Below, piece after piece: positions 11,290-20,467 of a stretch of DNA of 64,000 nt. Location: the NCBI RefSeq assembly GCF_009765355.1, contig NZ_VTHK01000004.1, positions 248,001 to 312,000 on the forward strand. The letters are read 5' to 3'. The position numbers were made by a program, and so were the translations under genes. The stretch comes from Amycolatopsis anabasis (GTDB lineage Bacteria > Actinomycetota > Actinomycetes > Mycobacteriales > Pseudonocardiaceae). Each line of letters begins with the position of its first letter. Positions within the stretch are counted from its first letter, which is position 1. The notes below the pieces were generated by a model that saw only the letters and a program-made list of their open reading frames with translations, made no database searches and was not told the origin of the DNA.

Positions 11290-12828
11290 TCACCGGGCAG
11301 GGGGAGCCCCGCCCGGATGGACCGCGGGGCGGATGTGGGTGGGCGGTCCCTCGACCCCGCAGTGCAGGCACTCGCCCGGCTCAGGGTTTTCCGGGGGCTC
11401 CTTCGGTTCCTCTTCGCCGAGGACGCCGCCGTGCACGCCGAGGGCCAGCAGCCCGCCGAGCACGGCCAGCGCGGCGCACACCAGCAGTGCCGTCCGCCAT
11501 CCGGCGGTCAGCGCGGCCGGATCGGTGTAGGCGGCGCCGCTCAGCCCGGCGACCGCGGGCAGCACGGCGATCGCCAGCAGGCCGCCGGAACGGGCGATCG
11601 CGTTGTTGACGCCGGAGGCCACCCCGGCGTAGCGGTCCGGGGCCGCGGCCAGCACGGTCGCGGTGACCGGGGCGACCACCGTCGCCAGGCCGAGCCCGAA
11701 CACCAGCACCGCGGGCAGCACCGACCCCAGGTAGGTGGCCCCCGGGCCCACCCGCATCAGCAGCAGCATCCCGGCCGCGACCAGCATCGGGCCCACCACG
11801 AGCTGCACCCGCGGGCCGATCTTCTGCGCGAGCGCCCCGGACCGCCCGGAGAGCAGCAGCATGACCAGCGTGATCGGCAGCCCGGCGAGCCCGGCCGCGG
11901 TCGGTGAGTAGCCGAGCGAGATCTGCAGTTGCAGCACCATCAGCATCATCACGCCGCCCAGCGCGGCGTAGACGACCAGCGTGAGCGCGTTGGCGAGGGT
12001 GAACGTGCGGTTGGCGAACAGCGCCGGCGGCACGAGCGGATCCGCCGACCGGTGCTGCACCCGGATGAACGCCGCCAGCCCGGCGATGCCGACGACCCCG
12101 GCGACCAGCACGATCGGGTCGCCGATACCCCGCGCGGGCGCTTCGACCAGCGCGGCCGTGATCCCGGCCAGCCCGACCGCGCCGAGCGCCGCGGCGACGA
12201 AGTCCGGGTGTCCGCCGGTGCGCTGGCCGTCGCACGACTCGGGGACGTACCGGCGGGCGAGCCACACGCACACCGCGGCGAGCGGCAGGTTGATCAGGAA
12301 CGCCAGCCGCCACGACCAGACCTGCACGAGCAGCCCGCCGAGCAGCGGGCCGATCGCGGCCGCGATACCGCCCAGGCCGGACCAGGCCCCGATCGCCCGC
12401 GCCCGGTCCTCCCGCGCGAACGACGACTGCAGGATCGCCAGCGAACCGGGGGTGAGCAGCGCGCCGCCGACGCCCTGCAGGATCCGGGTGACCACCAGCA
12501 TCTCGGTGGACACCGCGGCCCCGCACAGCACCGACGCGACGCCGAACCAGATCACCCCGAGCACGAACATCCGGCGGCGGCCGTACCGGTCGCCCAGCGA
12601 GCCCGCGATGAGGATGAGCGAGGCCAGCGCGAGCAGGTAGCCGTCGAGGATCCACTGCAGCCCGGCGACCGAAGCGTGCAGTTCCTCCCCGATCCGCGGC
12701 AGGGCGACGTTGACGATCGTGCCGTCGAGCATCGCCATCCCGGAGCCGAGGATCGTGGTCGCCAGCACGCCGCGCGCCGTCGGGCTCCCCCACCGGATCG
12801 CCCCGGCAGGCGCCGCCGCCCCGCTCAC
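11290..12828 (-). CDS. MFS drug exporter, DHA2 (EmrB/QacA-like) family
   Basis: A protein of about 512 residues with 14 hydrophobic segments. Family motifs include LDGTIVNVALPRIGEEL in helix 1, the loop motif GSLGDRYGRRRMF between helices 2 and 3, and the antiporter motif C region GSLAILQSSF...GLGGIAAAIGPLLGGLL. The C-terminus has a cytoplasmic tail with CLHCGVEGPP, a Cys-rich tail often seen in actinobacterial EmrB-like proteins. I chose the GTG at 12828, preceded by GGGGGA; the longer open frame (to 12909) merely translates the palindromic repeat 12835-12913. Substrate unknown; no adjacent TetR regulator. Confidence 0.88.
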   Translation of the reverse strand: MSGAAAPAGAIRWGSPTARGVLATTILGSGMAMLDGTIVNVALPRIGEELHASVAGLQWILDGYLLALASLILIAGSLGDRYGRRRMFVLGVIWFGVASVLCGAAVSTEMLVVTRILQGVGGALLTPGSLAILQSSFAREDRARAIGAWSGLGGIAAAIGPLLGGLLVQVWSWRLAFLINLPLAAVCVWLARRYVPESCDGQRTGGHPDFVAAALGAVGLAGITAALVEAPARGIGDPIVLVAGVVGIAGLAAFIRVQHRSADPLVPPALFANRTFTLANALTLVVYAALGGVMMLMVLQLQISLGYSPTAAGLAGLPITLVMLLLSGRSGALAQKIGPRVQLVVGPMLVAAGMLLLMRVGPGATYLGSVLPAVLVFGLGLATVVAPVTATVLAAAPDRYAGVASGVNNAIARSGGLLAIAVLPAVAGLSGAAYTDPAALTAGWRTALLVCAALAVLGGLLALGVHGGVLGEEEPKEPPENPEPGECLHCGVEGPPTHIRPAVHPGGAPPAR

Positions 12829-12834
12829 CGTTTT

Positions 12835-12913
12835 CCCCCAATGTGGCATTGGGGGCGTTGAAGGTTCCCAATGTGGCTTTCGGGGCGTTGAGTGTCCCGA
12901 AAGCCGCATTGGG
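12835..12913. repeat. Palindromic intergenic repeats based on CCCAATGTGGC
   Basis: Two related palindromes. The first has 9-base arms 12835-12843 and 12847-12855 around TGG. The second has 18-base arms 12867-12884 and 12896-12913 with one G-T type mismatch. Both share CCCAATGTGGC and CATTGGGGG. They lie in the gap between the GntR gene (ending 12944) and the MFS start, so they may terminate the GntR transcript or attenuate MFS expression. Confidence 0.8.
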
Positions 12914-12943
12914 GGATTTCGCGAGTGGGTGGCGGCGAGGGAG

Positions 12944-13702
12944 TCATGGCCGGTTCAGGGTGGTGATGAACTTGTAGCGGTCACCGCGGTAGATCGAGCG
13001 GACCCATTCGACCGGTTTGCCGTCGGCGGCGAAGGAGTGCCGGGACAGCAGCAGCATCGGCATCCCGACGTCCGCGCCGAGCAGCTCGGCCTCCTGCGGC
13101 CCGGCGAGCGCGGTCTCGATGGTCTCCTCGGCGCGTTCCATCTCCACGCCGTACTGCTCGCGGAGCACGGCGTAGAGCGAACCGCCCGCGGACACGTGCT
13201 TGCGCAGGCCGCGGAACCGGCCGAGCGGGAGGTGCGTGGTTTCCAGGGCCATCGGCTCGGCGTCGGCCAGGCGCAGGCGGCGCAGCCGCAGCACCTTGGC
13301 GCCGAGCCGGATGCCGAGCAGTTTCGCCAGCTCGCTTTCGGCCTGGAGTTCTTCGATCTCCAGGAGTTTGGAGGACGGTTCGCGGCCCTGCGCGCGCATG
13401 TCCTCGGTGTAGGAGGACAGCTGCAGGCGCTGCGCGAGTTTCGGCTCGGCGGCGAAGGTGCCCTTGCCCTGCACGCGGTGCAGGCGGCCCTCGGCGGTCA
13501 GATCGGCCAGTGCCTGGCGCACGGTGGTGCGGGAGACGGTGAACTCGGTGGCCAGCGCGCGTTCGGTCGGGATCGGCGATCCGGGTGGCAGCGCGTCGAG
13601 GAGATCGAGCAGGTGCTGCTTGAGCGCCCAGTACTTCGGCTCCCGCTGACCCCGCACGCCCGCGATGCCGCCGGCCTCGCCGCCGGTGGTTGTCTCCAAC
13701 AT
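12944..13702 (-). CDS. dasR: GntR-family regulator (HutC/UTRA type), DasR-like
   Basis: A 252-residue regulator with an N-terminal winged helix (about 24-90; [41 protein letters not shown], quoted here as its start [12 protein letters not shown] and end HRVQGKGTF) and a C-terminal UTRA effector domain (about 100-245). DasR represses chitin and N-acetylglucosamine genes and is released by GlcN-6-P. The neighbours are an amino-sugar isomerase/deaminase and a GlcNAc kinase, and a dre operator with a perfect GGTCTAGACC core lies between the divergent genes. The ATG at 13702 gives the family's usual length; the frame is open further upstream without conserved sequence. Confidence 0.87.
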   Translation of the reverse strand: MLETTTGGEAGGIAGVRGQREPKYWALKQHLLDLLDALPPGSPIPTERALATEFTVSRTTVRQALADLTAEGRLHRVQGKGTFAAEPKLAQRLQLSSYTEDMRAQGREPSSKLLEIEELQAESELAKLLGIRLGAKVLRLRRLRLADAEPMALETTHLPLGRFRGLRKHVSAGGSLYAVLREQYGVEMERAEETIETALAGPQEAELLGADVGMPMLLLSRHSFAADGKPVEWVRSIYRGDRYKFITTLNRP

Positions 13703-13874
13703 GACCCGCTCCCTGCTTCCTCTCCCGCGTGCACCCGACAGCATGCCCGCTCCTGCGCCTTTCACATTCTCCGACACGGTTTCTTGATCGAAACGTGGTT
13801 GGCCGGGAGCGGAGGCGCTTTGCCATCGTCCCGGCCGAAAGTACCCTTCGCCAGGGAGCGACCGGCGGGTTAGC

Positions 13875-13890
13875 ATTGGTCTAGACCTCC
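13875..13890. promoter_or_regulatory. dre operator for DasR
   Basis: ATTGGTCTAGACCTCC matches the DasR responsive element (AGTGGTCTAGACCACT) with a perfect central palindrome GGTCTAGACC at 13878-13887. It sits 14 bases upstream of the SIS-domain gene start and about 170 bases from dasR. Confidence 0.88.
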
Positions 13891-13903
13891 TGAAGGGAAC
13901 CAG

Positions 13904-14953
13904 ATGACCAGCAGCGAAGTACAGCCCGGTGCGCATATGGCCGCCGAGATCGCCGAGCAGCCCGCCGTCCTGGCCGGACTGGTCGAGCGCCGAGCCGAAC
14001 TGGCGGCCGTCGCCGGCGCGATCGCCCAGCGCCCGCCGCGCTTCGCCCTGCTCGCGGCGCGCGGGTCGAGCGACCACGCGGCGCTCTACGCGAAGTACCT
14101 GATCGAGGTACTGCTCGGCCTGCCCGCCGGACTGGTCTCGCCGTCCACGGTGACGCTGTACGGCGCCCGGCCCGATCTTCGCGATGTGCTGCTCGTTTCG
14201 GTGAGCCAGAGTGGAGGTTCACCCGATCTAGTGGAATTCACCGAGACCGCCCGCAAGCAGGGCGCACTCACCGTAGCGGTGAGCAATACGGAGGGTTCCC
14301 CGCTCAACCAGGCCGCCGAGCTAGCCGTCGACATCGGCGCCGGCGCCGAGCAGGCGGTCGCGGCGACCAAGACCTACTCGGCCACCCTGCTCGCGCTCTA
14401 CCTGCTGGTCGACGCGGTGCGCGGCGGGGACGCCGCGGACGCCCGGACCATCGGCGAACTCGCCCAGCGGACCCTCGACGGTTCGGCCGACGGCGTGCAG
14501 CGCGCGGTCGACCGCTACCGGTTCGTCGACCGGATCCTCACCACCGGCCGCGGCTACTCGTATGCGACCGCGCTCGAATCGTCGCTCAAACTCGCCGAGA
14601 CCAGCTACCTGGCCGCCCGGGCGTACAGCGGCGCGGACCTGCTGCACGGTCCGGTCGCCGCGATCGACGAGGACACCGCGGTGCTCGCGGTCACCAGCGC
14701 GGGCCGCGGCGGCGCGGCGATGCACGACGTGCTCGACGCGGTCGCCGAACGCGGCGCGGACGTGCTCGCGGTCGGTTCCGCCGCCGGCGACGTGCCCGCC
14801 GCGCTGCGGATCCCGATCCCGGAGTCCGCCGAGGAGCTGGCGCCGGTGCTCGAGGTGCTCCCGGTGCAGCGGGTGGCGCTCGGCCTCGCGCTCGCCCGCG
14901 GCGGCGACCCGGACCGCCCGCGCGGCCTGAACAAGGTCACCAAGACGCGGTGA
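13904..14953 (+). CDS. SIS-domain aminosugar isomerase/deaminase (GlmS C-terminal-like, NagB-II type)
   Basis: A 349-residue protein with two SIS domains. [31 protein letters not shown] and [13 protein letters not shown] correspond to sugar-phosphate-binding loops of the GlmS isomerase half, and the second domain shows [18 protein letters not shown] and EELLHGP-like [12 protein letters not shown]. The glutaminase domain of GlmS is absent, so the likely reaction is deamination of glucosamine-6-P to fructose-6-P and ammonia. Its dre site and the overlapping GlcNAc kinase support a role in amino-sugar use. A frlB-type deglycase is the main alternative. Confidence 0.85.
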   Translation: MTSSEVQPGAHMAAEIAEQPAVLAGLVERRAELAAVAGAIAQRPPRFALLAARGSSDHAALYAKYLIEVLLGLPAGLVSPSTVTLYGARPDLRDVLLVSVSQSGGSPDLVEFTETARKQGALTVAVSNTEGSPLNQAAELAVDIGAGAEQAVAATKTYSATLLALYLLVDAVRGGDAADARTIGELAQRTLDGSADGVQRAVDRYRFVDRILTTGRGYSYATALESSLKLAETSYLAARAYSGADLLHGPVAAIDEDTAVLAVTSAGRGGAAMHDVLDAVAERGADVLAVGSAAGDVPAALRIPIPESAEELAPVLEVLPVQRVALGLALARGGDPDRPRGLNKVTKTR

Positions 14954-15918
14954 ACCACGTCGTCGGCGTCGACGCCGGGGGCACGTCGACCAGGGCGCTC
15001 GTCGTCGCCGAGGACGGAACCGTGCTCGGCGTGGGGAAGTCCGGCGGCGCCAATCCCAACTCGCATCCGCCCGAGGCCGCCGCGTCCCGGATCGCCGAGG
15101 CCATCGCCGCCGCGCTCGGCGGGCTGCCGCGCGAGCGGACCCGGGCGTGCGTGGTCGGCATGGCCGGAGTGAGCAAACTCAGCGATCCCGCGATCGCCGC
15201 GGTGTTCGCCCGCGCCTGGGACGAACTCGCGCTGGGCGTCGAGGTGCACCCGGTCAGCGACGCGGAAATCGCGTTCGCCTCGGCCACTTCCGCCGCCGAC
15301 GGCACCGTGCTGGTCGCCGGAACCGGGTCGATCGCGGGCCGGATCCGCAAGCGCCGCATGGTCTCCACGGCCGGTGGCTACGGCTGGCTGCTCGGCGACG
15401 AGGGCTCCGCGTTCTGGATCGGCCGCGAGGCCGTGCGCGCCGCGCTGGACGCGCTCACCGGCGGCGGCGAACTCGGCGAACTGGCCCGGAGCGTGCTCGC
15501 GGAGTCCGAAGTGGACGATGACCCGGCCGATCCGCTGCTCGTGCGGCGGCGGCTCATCACCGTGGTCAACGCCGAACCGCCGATCCGGCTCGCCCGCTTC
15601 GCGCCCCTGGTCAGCGCCGCCGACCGGACCGGCGACCCGGCGGCGCGGACGATCATCGAACGGGCCGCCGAAGCGCTCGCCGCGACCGCGCTCGCCACCC
15701 GCGAACCCGGCGAGGACACCCCGGTCGTCCTGGTCGGCAGCGTCCTCGGCGAGGACAGCCCGGTCGGGGCCGGGGTCCGCGAACGACTGGCCGGCCTGGA
15801 CGTCCACCCGAGCGCCGACGGGGTGCTCGGCGCGGCCTGGCTCGCGGCGGTCGAGGCGTTCGGGGAAACGGCACGACGTGCTTCCTCTACCGGCTTTCCA
15901 GCGTTGCCCGCTGTCTGA
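14950..15918 (+). CDS. N-acetylglucosamine kinase, BadF/BadG/BcrA/BcrD ATPase fold
   Basis: A 322-residue ASKHA-type sugar kinase that starts with GTG overlapping the upstream stop by four bases. The N-terminal phosphate loop GVDAGGTSTRALVV, the second phosphate loop VLVAGTGSIAGR and the GYGWLLGDEGSAFWIG signature are those of eukaryotic-type and actinobacterial GlcNAc kinases. It would make GlcNAc-6-P for downstream deacetylation and deamination. No NagA deacetylase lies in the window. It is co-transcribed with the SIS-domain gene under DasR. Confidence 0.88.
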   Translation: MNHVVGVDAGGTSTRALVVAEDGTVLGVGKSGGANPNSHPPEAAASRIAEAIAAALGGLPRERTRACVVGMAGVSKLSDPAIAAVFARAWDELALGVEVHPVSDAEIAFASATSAADGTVLVAGTGSIAGRIRKRRMVSTAGGYGWLLGDEGSAFWIGREAVRAALDALTGGGELGELARSVLAESEVDDDPADPLLVRRRLITVVNAEPPIRLARFAPLVSAADRTGDPAARTIIERAAEALAATALATREPGEDTPVVLVGSVLGEDSPVGAGVRERLAGLDVHPSADGVLGAAWLAAVEAFGETARRASSTGFPALPAV

Positions 15919-15993
15919 CCCACCCATTTGCGCGTACCGTAGAACCTGGCCCCCGGACCTCCCCCCTCGCCGGGGGCCACCTTCCGCGTGTTC

Positions 15994-16062
15994 GGCGGGG
16001 GAGCCTGGCGGCTCCCCCGCCTTCCCCGGGCCGTGTTTCGCTCTGGGGGCCGAGCCCCCAGA
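15994..16062. terminator. Two GC-rich hairpins between convergent genes
   Basis: Hairpin 1 has 11-base arms 15994-16004 and 16011-16021 (GGCGGGGGAGC). Hairpin 2 has 9-base arms 16042-16050 and 16054-16062 (TCTGGGGGC). They lie between the GlcNAc kinase stop and the DUF3159 gene and probably stop both transcripts. Confidence 0.75.
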
Positions 16063-16149
16063 CCCCCACGTTCCGAGTTCCTTGCGTTGGCGGGCGCTGG
16101 TCGCTTCGGAACTCGGACCAACGCCGGTTCCGGGCCCGCGCTTTGTCGG

Positions 16150-16821
16150 CTAGGTGCGGGGGTCTTCGGTGGCCTTCTTGGCTTCCGGGGAGAGGCGGAG
16201 GCCCGGGTGGCCGGCGGGGAGGGTTTTGTACAGGACCCAGCCGCTGACCGCGATGGTGAGCGCCTGCAGGGGCCAGGTCAGGATCAGGCGCGCGGCGGCC
16301 AGGGCCTCCACCTGGGCCGCCCAGTAGAGCGGGAGGTAGACGACCACGCGCAACACGTACTGGCCGGACCAGGTCAGGGTCGCCCAGGAGTACGAGCGCA
16401 GCAGCGCGGGATCGCGGCGCCACCGGGCCTTCTGGCCGAGCAGCAGGCCGACCACCACGCCCAGCAGCGGCCACCGGACCGCGACGCTCGCCGCCCACAG
16501 CAGCGCGCTGGCCACATTGGACAGCACCTGGATGAGGAAGAAGTCCTCCGCGCGCCCGGTGTGCAGCGCGATCAGCGCGGCGGCGATCACCATGGCCAGG
16601 CTCACCACCACCGCGCGGGCCTTGTCGCCGCGGGCCAGCCGGATGGCGCCCACCACCACGGCCACCGCGATCGCGGCGATCGAACCCCAGCGGATCGACT
16701 GGTCCGCGGCCAGCCAGCCGATCACGAACGCGGCCGGGGGCAGGCTCGCGTCCAGCGCGCCCTTGCGACCGCCGAGCACGCTGGCGAGTGACTCACGGGC
16801 GGGCGCGGTTTGCTCGGTCAC
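16150..16821 (-). CDS. DUF3159 family membrane protein
   Basis: A 223-residue protein with five or six membrane spans. ASVLGGRKGALDASLPPAAFVIGWL near the N-terminus is the segment I associate with DUF3159 proteins of actinobacteria; functions are not known. The GTG at 16821 (VTEQTAPARE) is preferred because the 30 residues encoded further upstream are unlike the family. The last 20 residues are hydrophilic and charged. It is divergent from the SGNH hydrolase gene, with about 260 bases of promoter region between them. Confidence 0.8.
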   Translation of the reverse strand: MTEQTAPARESLASVLGGRKGALDASLPPAAFVIGWLAADQSIRWGSIAAIAVAVVVGAIRLARGDKARAVVVSLAMVIAAALIALHTGRAEDFFLIQVLSNVASALLWAASVAVRWPLLGVVVGLLLGQKARWRRDPALLRSYSWATLTWSGQYVLRVVVYLPLYWAAQVEALAAARLILTWPLQALTIAVSGWVLYKTLPAGHPGLRLSPEAKKATEDPRT

Positions 16822-17081
16822 CCCACCAGCCTGCCCGATAAACGCTCTCCGGTCAGCATCGCCCGAGACGTTCGCCACACGTGTGACCTCGGCCCGGTAA
16901 GGAAACCGCATGTCCCGATGTTAAGTCTCGGTAATAAGGGTGCGAGCATGACCGACTGAGGAAGAAACTATGACTTCCTACTGAACCGACGGTGGCGTAG
17001 GTCGGGACTGCGGGGGCATGCTCAAGTGTTGATCAGGGGAGCGCGACTTTTCCGCGAGCGCCGACGAAAGGGGATTCTGAC

Positions 17082-17888
17082 GTGTTCGGCTATGACAGCT
17101 ACGTGGCCATCGGTGACAGCTTCACCGAGGGTATGAACGACGAACTCCCCGACGGCACGTTTCGCGGCTGGGCGGACCGGCTGGCCGAGATGCTGGCCCG
17201 GGGACGCCCGGGATTCAGATACGCGAACCTCGCGCTGCGCGGGAAGATGCTCGCCGAGATCGTCGAGGAGCAGGTGCCGATCGCGCTGGACATCAAGCCC
17301 GATCTGGTCACGCTCTGTGCCGGGGGCAACGACATCATCGTTCCGGGCGCCGACGTGGACGCGTGCGCCGCGCAGTTCGAATCCGCGATCGCGGCGTTGC
17401 GCTCCGCCGGGATCCACGTGGTGATCTTCACCGGGCCGGACACGAAACAGCTTTCCCTGATGCACGTGCTGCGCGGAAAGGTGGGCATCTACAACGCGCA
17501 CCTGTGGGCCATCGCGGACCGGCACGGCGCGCGGGTCGTCGACCTGTGGACCATGGACGTCCTGCACGACCGGCGGGCCTGGAGCGACGACCGCCTGCAC
17601 TTCACCCCCGAGGCGCACCGGCGCATCGCGCTGCGCACCGCGGAGGTGCTCGGCCTGCCGGTCGAGGAGGACTGGCGCGAACCGTGGCCGGCCGACGGCG
17701 AGCAGAGCACCTGGCTCACCTCGCGCCGCTCGGACCTGACCTGGACCAAGATGCACCTGCTGCCGTGGATCCGGCGCCAGCTGCGCGGCGAGTCGATGGG
17801 TGACGGGCTGGCCCCGAAGCGCCCCGAACTCGCCCCGTTCCGCCCCGTCCAGCCGACGCAGGCCGAGGACCGCGCCGCCGCGAACTAG
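17082..17888 (+). CDS. SGNH/GDSL-family hydrolase
   Basis: A 268-residue esterase-like protein. Block I is AIGDSFTEG with the nucleophile Ser13, block III is CAGGNDII, and block V is DDRLHFTPEAH with the catalytic Asp and His. There is no signal peptide, so it is probably cytoplasmic. The start is GTG at 17082 with an AAAGGGG-type ribosome site upstream. The C-terminal 60 residues (WTKMHLLPWIRRQLRG onward) are a conserved actinobacterial extension. Substrate unknown; lipase, acyl-thioesterase and carbohydrate esterase activities all occur in the superfamily. Confidence 0.88.
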   Translation: MFGYDSYVAIGDSFTEGMNDELPDGTFRGWADRLAEMLARGRPGFRYANLALRGKMLAEIVEEQVPIALDIKPDLVTLCAGGNDIIVPGADVDACAAQFESAIAALRSAGIHVVIFTGPDTKQLSLMHVLRGKVGIYNAHLWAIADRHGARVVDLWTMDVLHDRRAWSDDRLHFTPEAHRRIALRTAEVLGLPVEEDWREPWPADGEQSTWLTSRRSDLTWTKMHLLPWIRRQLRGESMGDGLAPKRPELAPFRPVQPTQAEDRAAAN

Positions 17889-17997
17889 CCCCACTTCGCC
17901 CAAAACGGGTACACCGCACGATCCGGCTGGTTAAGGTGTGTCCGCATTGGACGGGGGCCAGGGCGGCGCGCCCCCGGCGAAGGCGGGGAGGCGGCCC

Positions 17998-18423
17998 GTG
18001 TCGACGAGACAGCAGCAGGACGACCCCGGCGCGACCTCGAGCTGGTGGGACGCGGTGACCTTCGCGGTCACCGACCTGGTGCCCGGCGAACGGCCCCCGC
18101 ACCAGGTCAGCGGCGGCTTCGCGATGAGCAAGGACGAGATGCGCCAGCTCCTCGCGGACGCGAAAACCCTGCGCACGCTGATCGCCAAGCAGGGCAAGGC
18201 CGCCGAGCCGCTGCGCGGCATCGCCGCGCCGGGCCAGGATCCGGCCAGCCTGAAGTACACCGACGCGGCGAACAAGACCGGCAGCAACTACGTCGGCCAC
18301 CTCGGGCTGCAGGGCGAGTACCTGGACAAGCTCATCGAGAAGCTGAGCAAGGCACTCGGCGTCACCACCGGTCACGACCGGAACGCCTCCGACGCGCTGC
18401 GGAAGATCGGGCAGGGCCTATGA
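17998..18423 (+). CDS. Small protein of a type VII secretion-associated cluster, helical
   Basis: A 141-residue protein from the GTG at 17998 (GGGGAGG seven bases upstream); the frame is open for 20 further codons. The second half is a predicted helical hairpin (SKDEMRQLLADAKTLRTLIAKQG ... GEYLDKLIEKLSKAL; each part shown is about 20 residues or less of a longer helix). Size and position directly before a PPE-like gene and EspG suggest a PE/WXG100-like partner of the next protein, though no WXG motif is visible. Its stop overlaps the next ATG (ATGA), so they are coupled. Confidence 0.7.
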   Translation: MSTRQQQDDPGATSSWWDAVTFAVTDLVPGERPPHQVSGGFAMSKDEMRQLLADAKTLRTLIAKQGKAAEPLRGIAAPGQDPASLKYTDAANKTGSNYVGHLGLQGEYLDKLIEKLSKALGVTTGHDRNASDALRKIGQGL

Positions 18424-19655
18424 GTTGGCTCGCCGATGACGGAACGTGGGATTCGCTCGAGGACTACCTCAAGAAGCTTGAGGCCGAGGGGCGGTTCATC
18501 CAGCCCGCCGACCTGCTGCGGATGATCCACGAGGGCGCCGGTCCGGCCACCCTGCAGCACGCGCGGCAGGTCGGGATCGACCAGGCCGACGAGCAGGCGG
18601 CGATCGAGGACGGTTCGCGCCGCCTGGCCACCAAACTCGAGGCCGCCTGGACCGGCAAGTCGGCGGACGTGGCGCGGGCGAACATCGAGCCGCTGGCCAA
18701 GGTCGCCGCGTCCGCTTCGCAAACCCTGCGCGCGAACTCCCTGGTGGTCGCCAAACAGGTGGAGGGGTTCGAAAAGCTCAAAGCCACGCTGCATCCGGGG
18801 GTGACCAACGAGGCGCCGGAGAAGGGCCTCTGGGATTCGGCGACCCCGTGGGAAACCGAAACCGAGCGGCGCATCGCCGAGCACAACCAGCAGGTGCGGG
18901 AGAACGGCGACGCCTACGCCGCGTACGTCGACCTGAGCAACCAGACCACCTCGGCGATGAACATGCGCTACGGCGACGTTCCGGGGTTCACCGACACCGA
19001 CTACGGCATCAAGGATCCGGCCGATCCGCCGAAACCGCCGCCGGACAGGCCGTGGCCGCCGCAGCCGCCACCGAATCCGCCGCAGCCACCGCGCACGCCG
19101 AACCTCCCGCCGCCGACCCCGAACCTGCCGCCGCCGGATCGGCGTCCGCGGCCGCAGCTCCCGATCGGTCCCCCGAACCCGAAGGATCCGCGCAACCAGA
19201 CCAACCCGAACGCCTACGTGCCACCGCCGCCCGCCCGGCTGTCGCCCGGTCCGGCGCCCGGGTTCGGCCCGAACGGCGGCGGCGCGGGCGGCGACTTCGG
19301 CGCGGGCACCTTCGGACCGGGCGGCGGTTACGTTCCATCCGGCGGGCTCGGCAGCGGCTCCGGTGGCGGTCCCGGCGCGGGCGGCCCGGGAAGCGGTGGC
19401 GCGGGCGGTCCCGGCCGTACCGGCAGCGCGCTGCCGGGCGGCGGCCCCGGCGCGCCGGGCCAGCCCGGTGCGGGCGGCGGCCCGGGTTCCGGGCGCGGCG
19501 CCCCCGGGATGGGCGGCGGCGGGATGGGCGGCGGCAAAGGTGGCCAGGGCGAGGAGGACGCCGAGCACCGCACCGCTTCCTACCTGCAGGAGAGCGATCC
19601 CGACGAGATCTTCGGCACCGACCAGCGCACCGCGCCGCCGGTCATCGGGGAGTGA
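18420..19655 (+). CDS. PPE/WXG-like type VII secretion substrate with Pro/Gly-rich region
   Basis: A 411-residue protein. Residues 1-200 are helical (FIQPADLLRMIHEGAGPATL to DLSNQTTSAMNMRYGDVPGF) like PPE or ESX-type substrates. Residues 200-270 are mostly Pro-rich, 270-375 mostly Gly-rich low complexity, and the last 35 contain a conserved acidic tail with SYLQESDPDEIFGTD and TAPPVIGE. The tail is a recognisable end shared by actinobacterial proteins of this kind. It overlaps the upstream gene and is followed by espG, so it is probably exported through an ESX system whose core genes are not in this window. Confidence 0.78.
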   Translation: MSWLADDGTWDSLEDYLKKLEAEGRFIQPADLLRMIHEGAGPATLQHARQVGIDQADEQAAIEDGSRRLATKLEAAWTGKSADVARANIEPLAKVAASASQTLRANSLVVAKQVEGFEKLKATLHPGVTNEAPEKGLWDSATPWETETERRIAEHNQQVRENGDAYAAYVDLSNQTTSAMNMRYGDVPGFTDTDYGIKDPADPPKPPPDRPWPPQPPPNPPQPPRTPNLPPPTPNLPPPDRRPRPQLPIGPPNPKDPRNQTNPNAYVPPPPARLSPGPAPGFGPNGGGAGGDFGAGTFGPGGGYVPSGGLGSGSGGGPGAGGPGSGGAGGPGRTGSALPGGGPGAPGQPGAGGGPGSGRGAPGMGGGGMGGGKGGQGEEDAEHRTASYLQESDPDEIFGTDQRTAPPVIGE

Positions 19656-19660
19656 GCGCG

Positions 19661-20392
19661 ATGCTGGACAAACCCGTGGTGCTGCCGACCCTCGCGTTGC
19701 TCGCGGCGTGGCGCTGGGAGGGGCACGGTCCGCCGCATCCGGCCCTCACCGTGGACGAGGCCTGGGTGGACGAGGACTCCCGGCGCGAGCTCGACGACCG
19801 GATCATGGCCGCGCTGACCCGGGTCGGCCTGGCCCTGCGCGGCGGTCTCACCGGGCAGTTCCGGGACGTGCTCGCGGTGCTCGCGCACGCGGATCACGAG
19901 TGCTACGGCTGGATCGGCCGCCTGGACGCCGGGGACACCGGCGCGGTCCTGGCGGCCGGGGCGGGCCGGGACGCGATCCGGCTGATCCGCGACGACCGGC
20001 GGGTCCGGCTCGACCGCCTGCCCGCGCCCACGCTCGAGCGGAGCCTGGTGGACGCGTTGCCCCGGGTGCCCCCGGCGAGGATCGAGCCGATCACCGTGCC
20101 GAAATCCGCGTATTCACCCGGTGGCTCGTCGCCGCCCGGTCCGGGTGACCGGCTCGCCGAGCTGATGCGGGCGCGGCGCACCGGCCAGCACCCGCTGCAC
20201 GCGGCGAAGCGGACCCGCGGCGGCGGCCGGGTCCGCGGTCCGCAGCTGACCGTGGTCGACGTCGCCGGCCAGGGCCGGGTGCTCACGTCCCTGGTGGAGT
20301 CGCCGGGCGCCGAACCGCGGATCACCTGCGTGCCCGGCACCCCGGAGGCGCTGGTCGGCGCACTCAACTCTCAGCAGGCCGCGCTCACCTGA
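19661..20392 (+). CDS. EspG-family ESX secretion-associated chaperone
   Basis: A 243-residue protein of the EspG type: N-terminal VVLPTLALLAAWRWEGHGPPHP, central beta-sheet segments (ALRGGLTGQFRDVLAVLAHA, GWIGRLDAG) and C-terminal LTVVDVAGQGRVLTSLV. EspG proteins bind the tip of PE-PPE heterodimers and keep them soluble until they are secreted. The ATG at 19661 has GGGGAG upstream; a GTG at 19652 is possible. It follows its predicted client by five bases. Together the three genes form a substrate-chaperone unit detached from the ESX core. Confidence 0.82.
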   Translation: MLDKPVVLPTLALLAAWRWEGHGPPHPALTVDEAWVDEDSRRELDDRIMAALTRVGLALRGGLTGQFRDVLAVLAHADHECYGWIGRLDAGDTGAVLAAGAGRDAIRLIRDDRRVRLDRLPAPTLERSLVDALPRVPPARIEPITVPKSAYSPGGSSPPGPGDRLAELMRARRTGQHPLHAAKRTRGGGRVRGPQLTVVDVAGQGRVLTSLVESPGAEPRITCVPGTPEALVGALNSQQAALT

Positions 20393-20467
20393 TCGTCGTA
20401 CTCGACCACCTGATCGTGCGCGGTCTCTTCGGTCGCGATCCAGGTCACCCCGGCTTACAGTCCTGTC

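Noticed and set aside
12829..12909. N-terminal extension of the MFS exporter
   Set aside because: It is simply translation of the palindromic repeats; the GTG at 12828 gives a normal family start.
15994..16062. GC hairpins considered as a repeat family or tRNA
   Set aside because: Neither arm pattern nor loop has cloverleaf features; they are ordinary terminators between convergent genes.
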